From positions 744,001-808,000 of the forward strand of contig CAVRGQ010000009.1 in assembly GCA_963720785.1 (NCBI GenBank): a stretch of 64,000 nt of DNA. Direction: 5' to 3'. Source of the stretch: CAVRGQ01 sp963720785. GTDB taxonomy: Bacteria; Actinomycetota; Acidimicrobiia; IMCC26256; DASPTH01. This document shows, in pieces, positions 52,433 through 62,267 of the stretch (positions within the stretch are counted from its first letter, which is position 1; every line of letters starts with the position of its first letter). A model generated the notes under the pieces. It worked only from the letters and a program-made list of their open reading frames with translations. It was not told where the DNA came from and did no database searches. Both the position numbers and the translations under genes were made by a program.

Positions 52433-53581
52433 CAGCGCACGCCGAGGAGCAACTCGGTGACGAGCTGGTCGAGCCGCTCGTTGCCGTAGCCCTGCGCGGC
52501 GAGCACAGCCTCGTCGAAGGTCGCGGCGCGCACCTCGGCGAGGGTCCCGGTGGGCTCGGCGATCCGGTGAGCCTGCGCGACGCGCAGCGCGTCCTGGATC
52601 TCCGCGTCGTCGCGCATGCGCTCGACCTTCTCCTCGAGGATCAGGTAGGTGCGCATGCAACCGCGGGCGAAGTCCCACACCCCGTCGGCGTCCTCGGTGC
52701 GGTACGCGTGGGCGTCGAAGTGGCGCATGCCGTCCCACCCGGAGTCCTCGAGCAGGCGCACCAGGTAGAAGGCGTCGCGGATGCCCTCGGACCCGAAGCG
52801 GAAGTCCTGGTCGTACTTGCCGATCCGCTGCGCGTTGAGATCGATGTGGAACAGCTTGCCGTGCCACATCGTCTGCGCGACCGCGTGCGTGAACGACAGG
52901 CCCGACATCGTCTCGTGGGCGAACTCCGGGTTCAGACCGACCATGTCCGGCCATTCCAGCTCGTTGACGAAGGCGAGCGCGTGCCCGACCGTGGGCAGGA
53001 ACATGTCGCCGCGAGGTTCGTTGGGCTTGGGCTCCAACGCGATCCGCAAGTCGTAGCCCCGCTCGCGGATGTACTCGCAGCACAGGTCGACCGCCTCCTT
53101 GTAGCGGTCGAGTGCCGGCGCGCACGTCCTTCGCGGCGTCGGCCTCCACGCCTTCACGCCCGCCCCACATCACGTACACGTGCGCACCCAGCTCGGCACC
53201 GAGGTCGATCGCATCGAGCGTCTTGCGCACGGCGAAGCGCCGCACCTGCGGATCGTTGGCGGTGAACGCGCCCTCCTTGAAGATCGGGCGCGAGAAGAGG
53301 TTGGTCGTCGCCATCGGCACCTGCATGCCGGTCTCGTCGAGCGCCTGGCGGAAGCGCTCGAGGATCGCTTCCCGCTCGGCGGGCGACGAGCCGTACGGCA
53401 CGAGGTCGTCGTCGTGGAAGTTCACGCCGTAGGCGCCGAGCTCCGCGAGACGACGCACCGATTCCGCCGGATCGAGCGGCGGACGGGTCTCGTGCCCGAA
53501 CGGGTCGCGGCCCGGGTTGCCGACGGTCCACAGACCGAACGTGAAGTGGTGCTCGGGGCGCGGCTGGTACTGGTCGGTCAT
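52432..53581 (-). CDS. xylA: Xylose isomerase, actinobacterial type (frameshifted)
   Basis: About 382 residues, the length of Streptomyces-type XylA. Hallmarks are FGLWTVGNPGRDPFG, VNFHDDDLVPYG (catalytic His), YVMWGGREG, ALEPKPNEPRGDMF and LFHIDLNAQRIGKYDQDF (metal ligands). It converts D-xylose to D-xylulose. The frame breaks at 53122-53123: reverse strand GTGCGCG, where GTG or GTC before GCG restores AKDVAPALDRYKEA. ATG 53581 overlaps the ROK stop, so regulator, isomerase and kinase are coupled. Confidence 0.94.
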
Positions 53582-54744
53582 CGGGGCACTCCGGGTTCAG
53601 GCGGACTGGATTCGGCGAGTTCGGGCACGAGGGTCGGGTCGGCGAGTACACGGTCGAGCGCGCGGGACGACCCGCCGACCGCCGCGGCGTCGGCGCCGAG
53701 GGCGGATCGGCGGATCTCGACCGGACGGCGCGCACCAGCGAGGGTGCGCGCGTTCAACGAGAGCGCGAGGCCGTCGGCGATCTCGGCGGAAGTCGCGAGG
53801 GCACCACCGAGGATGACCGCCTGCGGGTCGACGAGGTGGACGACGGGACGCAGCGCGGTGGCGAGGGCCTCGATCGCACGCTTCGGCTTCACCGAGTGAC
53901 CGGCACCCACGTAGACCTCGAGGCATCCCCGCGCGCCGCACGCGCACACCGGCCCGCGGGGATCGACCATCACGTGACCGAGCTCGCCGGCGACGCCGTG
54001 CGCGCCGCGCACGAGTTCACCGTCGACGACCACCGCGCCGCCCACGCCGACACCCCCCGACACGTAGACGAACGACTGCAGGTCGCGGGCCACGCCGTGG
54101 CGCAACTCGCCCTGCGCGGCGAGGTTGGCCTCGTTGTCGACGTCGAGGGGGAAATCGGAGCCGGCGAGGCGTTCGGGGATCACGACGTCGCGCCACCCGA
54201 GGTTGGGAGCGACGAGGACCTCCCGCGTGGAGGGGTCGACCAGGCCGGGGATCGCGACCGCCGCACCCACGCACCGCACATCACGCGCCGCACTGTCGCG
54301 CAGCACTGCGTTCGCCACGTCGGCCAGGCGCGCGAGCACCTGCTCGGGCGCGGCGCCGACGTTCGCCACGACCCGGCGGTCCCGCACGCGGATCTCCCCC
54401 GCGAGGTCGACGAAGCACGCGGTCACCGAGTCGACGTCGACCTCCAGCCCGAGGGCGCCGACCGACCACGAACGGGCGGCGACGTCGAGCCCCGGTCGGC
54501 CGACCGCGCCCGACCGCCGGACCTCGCGCTCCTCGACCAGGCCCCGGTCGAGCAGGTCGGCAACGAGCGCCGACACGGTCGCCTTGGTCAGTCCGATCTG
54601 CTGCGCGAGTTGCGCCCGCGACTGCTCCCCGTCGCGCAGGAGGGTCTCGAGCACCAGCGACAGATGGTGGCGCCGGACGTCACCGAGCGCCATGGTCGCC
54701 CGACGCGTCGGCGCGGGAAGGGGGCGTTGCGGGGACACCGGCAC
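53578..54744 (-). CDS. ROK-family transcriptional regulator (XylR-like)
   Basis: About 388 residues. An N-terminal winged helix (RAQLAQQIGLTKATVSALV, then DLLDRGLVEE) precedes the sugar-kinase-like domain with DVDNEANLAAQGE and the zinc motif CACGARGCLEVYVG. Between that motif and VVHLVDPQAVILGG only about 20 residues remain where such proteins usually have about 60-70, so an internal helical segment is missing. It likely represses the divergent xylose and glycoside operons. The start may be GTG 54744 or ATG 54693; neither has a strong ribosome site. Confidence 0.87.
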   Translation of the reverse strand: MPVSPQRPLPAPTRRATMALGDVRRHHLSLVLETLLRDGEQSRAQLAQQIGLTKATVSALVADLLDRGLVEEREVRRSGAVGRPGLDVAARSWSVGALGLEVDVDSVTACFVDLAGEIRVRDRRVVANVGAAPEQVLARLADVANAVLRDSAARDVRCVGAAVAIPGLVDPSTREVLVAPNLGWRDVVIPERLAGSDFPLDVDNEANLAAQGELRHGVARDLQSFVYVSGGVGVGGAVVVDGELVRGAHGVAGELGHVMVDPRGPVCACGARGCLEVYVGAGHSVKPKRAIEALATALRPVVHLVDPQAVILGGALATSAEIADGLALSLNARTLAGARRPVEIRRSALGADAAAVGGSSRALDRVLADPTLVPELAESSPPEPGVPR

Positions 54745-54755
54745 ATTCGTATAGT
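54727..54755 (+). promoter_or_regulatory. Candidate promoter of the GH2 operon
   Basis: TTGCGG (54727-54732) and TATAGT (54750-54755) are separated by 17 bp, about 55 bp before the GH2 start codon. The AT-rich stretch is exceptional for this window. The -35-like element overlaps the start region of the divergent ROK gene, so the regulator could control both directions. Confidence 0.5.
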
Positions 54756-54809
54756 TACTCAACGAAGTCGGTCCCCGCAAGGGGTCGCGGCCCCAGGGGG
54801 AGCAAGCAG

Positions 54810-57269
54810 ATGCAACGAGAGTCGTTCAACGACGGCTGGCGGGTGCGGCCGCGGGTGAATCCGTTCGCGGAGATGTTCTCTCCGGGCACCGGCGCCGACT
54901 GGGCCGACGTCACGCTGCCGCACGACGCCATGCTCACCGCCGGGCGCGATCCTGGGAACGAGCATGCGCTCGGATACTTCGCCGGGGGCGAGTGGCAGTA
55001 CGAGAAGCGGTTCACCCCGCCCGAGGGGTGGCGCGGGAAGCGGGTGCTGCTCGAGTTCGAGGCCGTGTACCGCAGCGCGGTCGTGTGGGTCAACGGCACC
55101 CAGGCCGGGCACCGGCCCTACGGCTACTCGCAGTTCACCGTCGATCTGGGTGCACACCTCCGGTACGGCGACGGCAACGTCGTACACGTCGACTGCACTG
55201 CCCGCGAGGACTCGCGGTGGTACTCGGGGGCGGGCATCCATCGGCCGGTGCACCTGGTGGTCGCGGAGCCGGTGCACGTGCCGCTCGACGGTGTCGTGGT
55301 GACCACGCCTACGGTCGACGCGCACGGCGCGCTCGTCGCGGTCGCCACGACGGTCGTCAACGACAGCATGCTCACCGCCGCCGCCACCCTGACCACGGAG
55401 ATCACCGACGCAAACGGCGGCGGTGGTCGCGCGCGACGTCGCGCCGCTCACGGTCGCGCCGCAAGGCGACGACACCATGCGGCAGCGCCTCTTCGTCCCC
55501 GACGCCGCGCCGTTGGAGTGTCGACAGGCCGTACCTCTACACCTGCACCACCACTGTCGAGGCCGACGGTCGCGTCGTCGACACCGCGTCCACCACCTTC
55601 GGTGTGCGCACCCTCGCGGTCGACCCCGTGCACGGCCTGCGCATCAACGGCGAGCCGGTGAAGCTCCGTGGCGCGTGCATTCATCACGACAACGGCGTGC
55701 TCGGCTCGCGTGCGATCGCGCGCGCCGACGAGCGCCGCGTCGAACTGCTCAAGGCAGCCGGGTTCAACGCCCTGCGCAGCGCGCACAACCCCATGAGCCG
55801 CTCGATGATCGAGGCCTGCGACCGCGCCGGGATACTCGTGATGGACGAGACGTTCGACATGTGGACGCAGGCGAAGTCGAACGACGACTACGCACGTGCC
55901 TTCCCCGACTGGTGGGAAGCCGACGTCGACGCGATGGTGCTGAAGAACCGCAACCACCCGAGCGTGATCCTCTACTCAATCGGGAACGAGATCCCGGAGA
56001 CCGGCAAGCCCTCGGGGGCGGCCCTCGGGCGCGCGCTGGCCGAGCGCATCCGCGCGCTCGATCCCACGCGGCTGGTCACCAACGGCATCAACCCGCTGCT
56101 CGGCTGCAGCGACACCATCCTCGCGCCCTTCCTCGGCGCACGGGAGGAAGCGCCGGCGGACGACGCGGAGCGCGACGTCAACCAGATGATGAACACGTTC
56201 GAGGAGTACCTGCCGCTGCTGCTCCAGCAGGAGGTGGTCGGCACGCAGCTCGCGGAGTCGTACGCCTTCCTCGACGTGGCCGGGTACAACTACGCCGAGT
56301 CGCGTTACGCGATGGACGGCGAGCTGTTCCCCGCAGCGCGTGATCGTGGGCACCGAGAACCGGCCGCCGTTCATCGCCGAGGGATGGAAGCTCGTCGAGG
56401 ACATGCCGCACGTGATCGGCGACTTCACCTGGGTGGGCTGGGATTACCTCGGCGAGGCCGGCATCGGCCGTATCAGCTACGACGCGCTCACCGCGGCCGC
56501 GGGCCCCGGCGACATCATGGGGCCATACCCGTGGATCTCCGCGCGTTCGGGCGACTTCGACATCACCGGGTTCCGCCGCCCGATCTCGTTCTGGCGGGAG
56601 ATCGTCTACGGCCTCGGAGCCGGTCCCGTGCTCGCAGTCCAGCCGCCCGCGCACCACGGGCAGGCCCCCACGTACAAGAGCGCGTGGGCGCTCAGCGACG
56701 CGATCGCCTCGTGGGACTGGCCCGCGCACGTGGGGGCGCCGGTCACCGTCGAGGTGTACGCCGACGCCGACGAGGTGGAACTGCTGGTGAACGGCGTGTC
56801 GGTCGGGCGGGCCCCGGCCGGCGCCGAGCACGAATTCCGTGTGCGGTTCGAGGCGACCTACCAGCCGGGCACGCTTGTTGCCGTCGCCTACCGCGACGGG
56901 GCCGAGGTGGCGCGTACCTCGTTGACCACACCCGTCGGCGACGTGATGCTCGCCGCCGCAGCCGATCGCGCCGAGATCCACGCCGACGACACCGATCTCG
57001 CGTACGTCACCATCGAACTGGTCGACGCACAGGGCACCGCGTGGACGAGCGCCGATCGCGCGGTCACGGTGACGGTCGACGGCCCCGGTGCACTGCTGGG
57101 CCTCGGCAGCGCCAACCCGTGCACCGAGGAGACCTTCGGCGCCGACACCCACGACACGTTCCAGGGCCGCGCCCTCGCGGTGGTGCGCCCGAGCGGTGCG
57201 GGGCCGATCACGGTCACGGTCGCCGCGCCAGGCTGCGAGACTCGCACCGTGACCGTCGAGGCCCGATGA
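54810..57269 (+). CDS. Glycoside hydrolase family 2 enzyme, beta-galactosidase-like (three frameshifts)
   Basis: About 818 residues when joined. A jelly-roll sugar-binding domain (LPHDAMLTAGRD, VWVNGTQAGHRPYGYSQF, WYSGAGIHRPVHL) is followed by an Ig-like domain and the TIM barrel with RSAHNPMSRSMIEAC, ILYSIGNEIPE (acid/base Glu) and VIVGTENRPPF (probable nucleophile Glu). Breaks lie at 55421-55422, 55512-55513 and 56332-56333, each fixed by dropping one of two synonymous wobble bases. There is no signal peptide, so it acts on imported oligosaccharides or glycosides. Galactoside, glucuronide and arabinopyranoside are all possible; the kinase at 59187 makes an arabinoside worth considering. Confidence 0.88.
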
Positions 57270-57282
57270 ATCGATCCCACCC

Positions 57283-58267
57283 ATGACCTGGGAGCTGCGC
57301 CACCACCCGTTCCGCGACGAGTGGGTGCTGTTCACCGCGCACCGGGCGCGCGCCCGTGGGTCGGCGAGACCGTCACCGACGAGGAGCCCGAGGTGCCGTC
57401 CGACAACGCGCTCGCACCACTCGGCCGACGCGTCGACGGCACCACCAACCCCGACTACCGCGGGGTGTACGTGTTCACGAACGACCTCCCGGTGTTCGGG
57501 CCCGATGCGCCCGCGCCCTCGTCCGGCGACGACCTCTACGCGACCCGGCGCGCTGTCGGCACCGCCGAGGTCGTCTGCTACCACCACGACCCCCGCCGGT
57601 CGATGGCCGACCTCGGCGACGACGAGGTGACCGCGGTGGTGACGACGTGGCGCGACCGCACCGCCGCGCTGCAACAACTCGACGGCGTCGCGCACGTGCA
57701 CATCTTCGAGAACCGCGGTGCCGCGGTCGGAACGTCGAACCCCCACCCGCACTGCCAGATCTATGCGGGCGCGCTGGTCTACGGCACCATCGAGCGCGAG
57801 GCCGAGGTCGCCGCCGAGCACCACCGGCGCACGGGCCACGCGATCGTCGCCGACGTGGTCGAGCGCGAGCTCGCCGGCCCTCGAGTGGTGAGCGAAGGCA
57901 AGCAGTTCTTCGCGTGCGTCCCGTGGTTCCGCGCTATGCGTACGAGGTGCACGTGCTCCCGCGCGAACCCGTCGCTTCCCTCGTCGACCTCGACGACGAC
58001 GCGTGCCGTTCGCTCGCACTCGTCCTGCGCGACGTGGTGCGCCGGTACGATGCGCTCTGGGGCGTCCGCATGCCGTACGTGCTCGCAGTGCACCAGGCTC
58101 CGGTCGGCGACCACCCTCACTACCCGTTCCACGTCGAACTCCACCCTCCCCTGCGTGCGCCCGGGCTCATGAAGTACCTCGCCGGGCCCGAGGTGGGCGG
58201 CGGTTCCATGACCAACGAATCCGACCCCGACGAGAAGGCCGCCGAACTCCGTGCCGCACTCCCCTGA
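57283..58267 (+). CDS. Galactose-1-phosphate uridylyltransferase-like enzyme (frameshifted)
   Basis: About 327 residues of the HIT superfamily. The active-site segment is ENRGAAVGTSNPHPHCQIYA, where the second His of HPH is the nucleophile; NPDYRGVYVFTNDLPVF and YPFHVELHPPL are also GALT-like. It exchanges a hexose- or pentose-1-phosphate with UDP-glucose. Frame breaks lie near 57345-57352 and near 57935-57945. GALT usually pairs with a galactokinase, but the kinase two genes on is arabinokinase-like. ATG 57283 is 14 bp after the GH2 stop. Confidence 0.87.
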
Positions 58268-59190
58268 AACGCCCGAAGCCGCACGCGCGCTGCTCTGCGC
58301 GTTGGGCGAGCACATGCGCGACCTCGTGCTCGCTTCCCGTCACATCGACATGGCGGTGGTCGACGGCGCGACGGTGGCCGACACCATCTACGCGATCGAC
58401 CGCGTCACCGACGACGCGCTCGTCGGGTGGTTCGAACAGCACTGGCCCGGCCGCGAGGGCGTCGAGATCGTGTCGGAGGGCCTCGACGAGCCCGTCGTTC
58501 TCGGCAACGACCCGCAATGGACGGTGATCGTCGACACCATCGACGGCACCCGCGGGCTCATGTACGACAAGCGGGCGGCGTGGTGTCTCGCCGCGGCCGC
58601 GCCCCGTGGCGGCTCGTTCCGCGACATCGTGGCCGCGGCGATGACCGAGTTGCCCACCACGAAGCAGACGCTCGCCGACCAGTTGAGCGCGGCGCGCGGC
58701 GAGGGTCTCGTCGCGACCCGCACCGACATCACCTCGGGGACCTTCTCGGCGTTGGCCGTGCAGCCTTCGCGGGCGACCGACCTCGAGCACGGCTTCGCGT
58801 GTATCGCCAAGTTCTTCCCGCCCGGCAAGCCCGCACTCGCCAGGCTCGAGGCAGAGCTGTTCGCCGCGCCTCGGCGCGCGCACGGTGTTCGACGACGAGT
58901 ACATCTCGTCGGGCGGGCAGTTGCACGAACTGATCACGGGACGCGACCGCTTCGTCGCCGACCTGCGCCCCCTCGTGGTCCCGGCGGCGCTCGCGTGCCA
59001 CCCCTACGACCTCTGCACCGCGATGCTGCTGGAGGAGGCCGGCGGGGTGTTGACCGACCCGCGCGGCAAGCCACTCGACGCACCCCTCGACACCACCACC
59101 GGCGTGGCCTGGGTGGGTTACGCGAACCGGCGCCTGGCGACCCTCATCGGGCCGATCCTGCGCGAACTCGTCGACCAACTCGGGCGATGA
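58251..59190 (+). CDS. Inositol monophosphatase-family phosphatase (frameshifted)
   Basis: About 312 residues. The metal-binding motif is VIVDTIDGTRGLMYDKRAA (D-x-I-D-G-T), a Glu upstream is in EIVSEG, and the C-terminal Asp is in HPYDLCTAMLLEEAGG. The substrate could be a sugar phosphate, given its place between GALT and a sugar kinase, but inositol phosphate or fructose bisphosphate cannot be excluded. The frame breaks at 58874-58875 (CGGCGCG; CGG or CGC before GCG). GTG 58251 overlaps the GALT stop by 17 bases; its stop overlaps the kinase ATG. Confidence 0.83.
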
Positions 59191-60294
59191 CCGCGAGCGG
59201 CTGGGCGCCGGGCCGCCTCGACCTCCTCGGGGGCGTCGCCGACTACTCCGGCGCGCTCGTGCTGGAGGTGCCCACGCGGGTCGGCACGACCGTGCACGCG
59301 ACGCCCGCCGACGCGCTCGTCGTCGGCGACGTCGCGATCGCGCCCTCGGAGTTGCGCGACCTCGCCGCCCACGACTACGCCACGATCCGCGCCGCGCTCG
59401 GCGACGTTCCCGCGATGGACCCACTACCTGCTCGGCGTCGCGATCGTGCTCGTCCGTCACGGTGTGATCGAGCCGCCCCGCGTCGCGCTCACCGTGACCT
59501 CCGATCTCCCGCCGTCGATCGGCCTGTCGTCGAGCGCGGCGCTCGAGGTCGCGACCACACGGGCGTTGGGCGCGGACGCGTTCGACCCGCTGCGCCTCGC
59601 ACTCCTCTGCCAGGAGGCCGAGAACCACGTGGTCGGCGCGCCGTGTGGCGTCATGGACCAGGTCACCGTGGTCATGGGTCACGCCGGCGCGGTGCTGCCG
59701 ATCCTGTGCCGGCCTGCCGCGGTCGATGCGCCCGTCGACCTCCCCGCCGCGCTCGAGGTCGTGGGGTGGCCCACCGGTGCGGAGCACGACGTGGGCGGTG
59801 CGCCGTACCGCCGGGCGCGCGTGGCCGCGTTCATGGGCAAGCGCCTCGTGGAGGAGCAGACCGGTCGCGTCGTCGACTGGGTCAGTGAACTCCCCGCCGA
59901 TGCGGTGGCTGACCTGCCGGAGGCGCTCCAGGGCTGGGCCTTCCTCGAACGGTGGGGCCCCACTGACGACACCGTCACCACCGTCGACCCCGACGTCACC
60001 TATCCGGTGCGGGCGGCCACCACGTTCGGCGTCGAGGAACACGCGCGCACGAACCACGCCCTCGACGCACTGGGTGCGGGCGACGCAACGACCCTCGGCG
60101 CACTGATGGCGGGAAGCCACGCGGGCTACGACGCCATGGGCCTCGGCCATCCCGCCGCCACCGAAGTGATCGCGGCCGCCCTCACGACCCCCGGGGTGCA
60201 CGGCGCCCGGTCCAGCGGCGGCGGTTCGGGCGGCACCGTGGTGGTGCTGTGCGACCGCGGCGCGCTCGACCACGTCCCTGGGGTGATCCGCTGA
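59187..60294 (+). CDS. GHMP sugar-1-kinase, L-arabinokinase-like (frameshifted)
   Basis: About 368 residues. The N-terminal sugar motif reads APGRLDLLGGVADYSGALVL instead of the galactokinase GRVNLIGEHTDYN, and matches plant arabinokinase (ARA1) as I recall it. NHVVGAPCGVMDQVT and EHDVGGAPYRRARVAAFMG also match that family. The ATP loop is PPSIGLSSSAALE and the C-terminal motif RSSGGGSGGTVVVL. The frame breaks at 59414-59415 (GCGATGG; GCG or GCA before TGG restores VPAWTHYLLG). It makes a sugar-1-phosphate, either of L-arabinose or of D-galactose. Confidence 0.85.
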
Positions 60295-60314
60295 GCATCT
60301 CGTAATCTCCGCGC

Positions 60315-61319
60315 ATGAAGATCGACGGCGGAATTGCGATGCAACTCGACCAGGCCGCGCAGGTCGCGCGGAACCTGGAGCGGCGCGGCTACGACGGCGG
60401 CTGGACCGGCGAGATCAGCCACGACGTATTCCTGCCCCTGTTGCTCGCGGCCGAGCACACCGAACGCATCGAGATCGGCACGTGCATCGCCGTCGCGTTC
60501 GCCCGGAACCCGATGACGATCGCCAACGTCGCGTGGGACCTCAACGCGTACTCGCAGGGCCGGTTCGTCCTCGGCCTCGGCTCGCAGATCCGCCCGCACA
60601 TCGAGAAGCGCTTCGGCATGCCGTGGGGCAAGCCGGTGGCGCGCATGCGCGAGTTCGTCGCCGCGCTGCAGGCGATCTGGTCGTGTTGGAACGACGGCAC
60701 CGAACTGCGCTTCGAGGGCGAGTACTACCGCCACACCCTCATGACGCCGATGTTCGTGCCCGAGGCCCAGCCCTACGGCACGCCGCGCGTCTTCCTCGCC
60801 GCGGTCGGCGAGGCGATGACCGAGTTGTGCGGCGAAGTGGCCGACGGCATGCACACCCACGCCTTCACCACGCCCCGCTACATCGCCGAGGTCTCGCTGC
60901 CCGCGCTCACCCGCGGCATCGAGAAGGCCGGCCGCACCCGCGCCGACGTCGAGATCTGCTGCCCGGCATTCGTGGTGACCGGTACCACCGACGAGGAGAT
61001 GGCGGCGGCGGCGACGGCGATGCGCCGGCAGATCTCCTTCTACGCCTCCACCCCTGCGTACCGCGGTGTGCTCGAGGTCCACGGGCTCGGCGACCTGCAG
61101 CCGGAGCTCCGCACTCTGTCGATGCGCGGCGAGTGGGAGGCCATGGGTGACCTCGTCACCGACGACATCCTCGAGACGTTCGCAGTGGTCGAGCCCCTCG
61201 ACCGGCTCGCGGCCGCGGTCCGCGCCCGCTACGAGGGCCTCGTCGACCGCATCATGATGGGCCTGCCCAACGCGACCGACGAGCAGGTCGCACAGGTGCT
61301 CGCGGAGTTGCGCGCATGA
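60315..61319 (+). CDS. LLM-class F420-dependent oxidoreductase
   Basis: A 334-residue luciferase-like protein, intact. Blocks: RRGYDGGWTGEISHDVFLP, IEIGTCIAVAFARNP, QGRFVLGLGSQIRPHIEKRF and DGMHTHAFTTPRY. The group (TIGR03617-like) is specific to F420-making actinobacteria and often lies near catabolic genes. Substrate unknown. It follows the sugar kinase by 20 bp but may be an independent unit. Its TGA overlaps the next ATG (ATGA). Confidence 0.88.
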   Translation: MKIDGGIAMQLDQAAQVARNLERRGYDGGWTGEISHDVFLPLLLAAEHTERIEIGTCIAVAFARNPMTIANVAWDLNAYSQGRFVLGLGSQIRPHIEKRFGMPWGKPVARMREFVAALQAIWSCWNDGTELRFEGEYYRHTLMTPMFVPEAQPYGTPRVFLAAVGEAMTELCGEVADGMHTHAFTTPRYIAEVSLPALTRGIEKAGRTRADVEICCPAFVVTGTTDEEMAAAATAMRRQISFYASTPAYRGVLEVHGLGDLQPELRTLSMRGEWEAMGDLVTDDILETFAVVEPLDRLAAAVRARYEGLVDRIMMGLPNATDEQVAQVLAELRA

Positions 61320-62239
61320 CCGACGCCCACCCGCTCACCCGCTTCGGGCTGCTCACCACCAACTACAGCTGGCCGGTGCCTCCGGGTGAGCTGTTCGGGC
61401 GACTGGTCGACGTCGCCCGGGCCGCCGAAGTCGGCGGCTTCGACTCCTTGTGGGCGCCCGACCACATCGTGCAGGGCGCGGTGGGCGATCTCGGGGCCAA
61501 CACCGGTGGCGAGGCGCGCGTGCTGGCCGGCCCTGCCGGGCCGCACATGCCGATCTTCGACGCCCCGACGATCCTCGCGGCGCTGGCCGTCGTCACCGAG
61601 ACCATCCGCATCGGCCCGCTCGTGAGCCCGGTCACGCTGCGCGACCCCGCGCTGCTCGCCAAGAGCATCACCACCACCGATGTCGTGTCCGGCGGCCGCG
61701 CCATCCTCGGCCTCGGTGCCGCGTGGGACGGCGACGAGCACCGCCGCTACGGCCGTGAGTTCCCGCCGCCCCGCGAGCGGGTCGACCGCCTCGAGGACGG
61801 CGTGCGCATCTGCCGAGCGATGCTCGACGAGGAGGAGGCGACCGTCACCGGTCGCTTCCACTCCGTGGACGGCGCGTCCAACGTTCCCCGGCCGGCGCAG
61901 GCGCACGTGCCCATCCTCGTCGGAGGCAACGGGACGCGCACCCTGCGCATCGCCGCGCAGTACGCGGACGCGTGCAACCCGATCGGCACTGCGGAGATGG
62001 TGCGCGACGCGCTCACGACGTTCGACCGCCACTGCGACGACCTCGGCCGCGACCCGGCGACGGTGTCGCGCCCCGCCGGCGTGATGTTCCACCGGCTCGA
62101 CGACCTGTGGGGTCAGGTGGAGGAGGCGTTCGCAATCGGGTGCGACGGCGTGATCCTCGTGCCGTGGCAGCAGGCGTTCACCCCCGACGAGGTGGTCGCG
62201 ATCGGCGAACGCCTCGTGCGCGAGTTCGGTGCGAGCTGA
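61316..62239 (+). CDS. LLM-class F420-dependent oxidoreductase
   Basis: A 307-residue protein with RFGLLTTNYSWPVPPGEL, GGFDSLWAPDHIVQG, IRIGPLVSPVTLRDP, SGGRAILGLGAAWDGDEHRRYG and VPILVGGNGTRTLRIAAQYAD, all characteristic of F420-dependent LLM enzymes. It is coupled to the gene upstream by ATGA. Two adjacent LLM enzymes may act on the same substrate or form a reductase pair; sequence does not decide. It converges on the alcohol dehydrogenase at 62268. Confidence 0.88.
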   Translation: MTDAHPLTRFGLLTTNYSWPVPPGELFGRLVDVARAAEVGGFDSLWAPDHIVQGAVGDLGANTGGEARVLAGPAGPHMPIFDAPTILAALAVVTETIRIGPLVSPVTLRDPALLAKSITTTDVVSGGRAILGLGAAWDGDEHRRYGREFPPPRERVDRLEDGVRICRAMLDEEEATVTGRFHSVDGASNVPRPAQAHVPILVGGNGTRTLRIAAQYADACNPIGTAEMVRDALTTFDRHCDDLGRDPATVSRPAGVMFHRLDDLWGQVEEAFAIGCDGVILVPWQQAFTPDEVVAIGERLVREFGAS

Positions 62240-62267
62240 GCCGCCCTGGCCGATCGGCAGAGCCGGC

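Noticed and set aside
59187..60294. Ordinary galactokinase (galK)
   Set aside because: The diagnostic GEHTDYN-type motif is absent; the N-terminal and GVMDQ blocks fit the arabinokinase group better. A galactose substrate is still possible, so no symbol is given.
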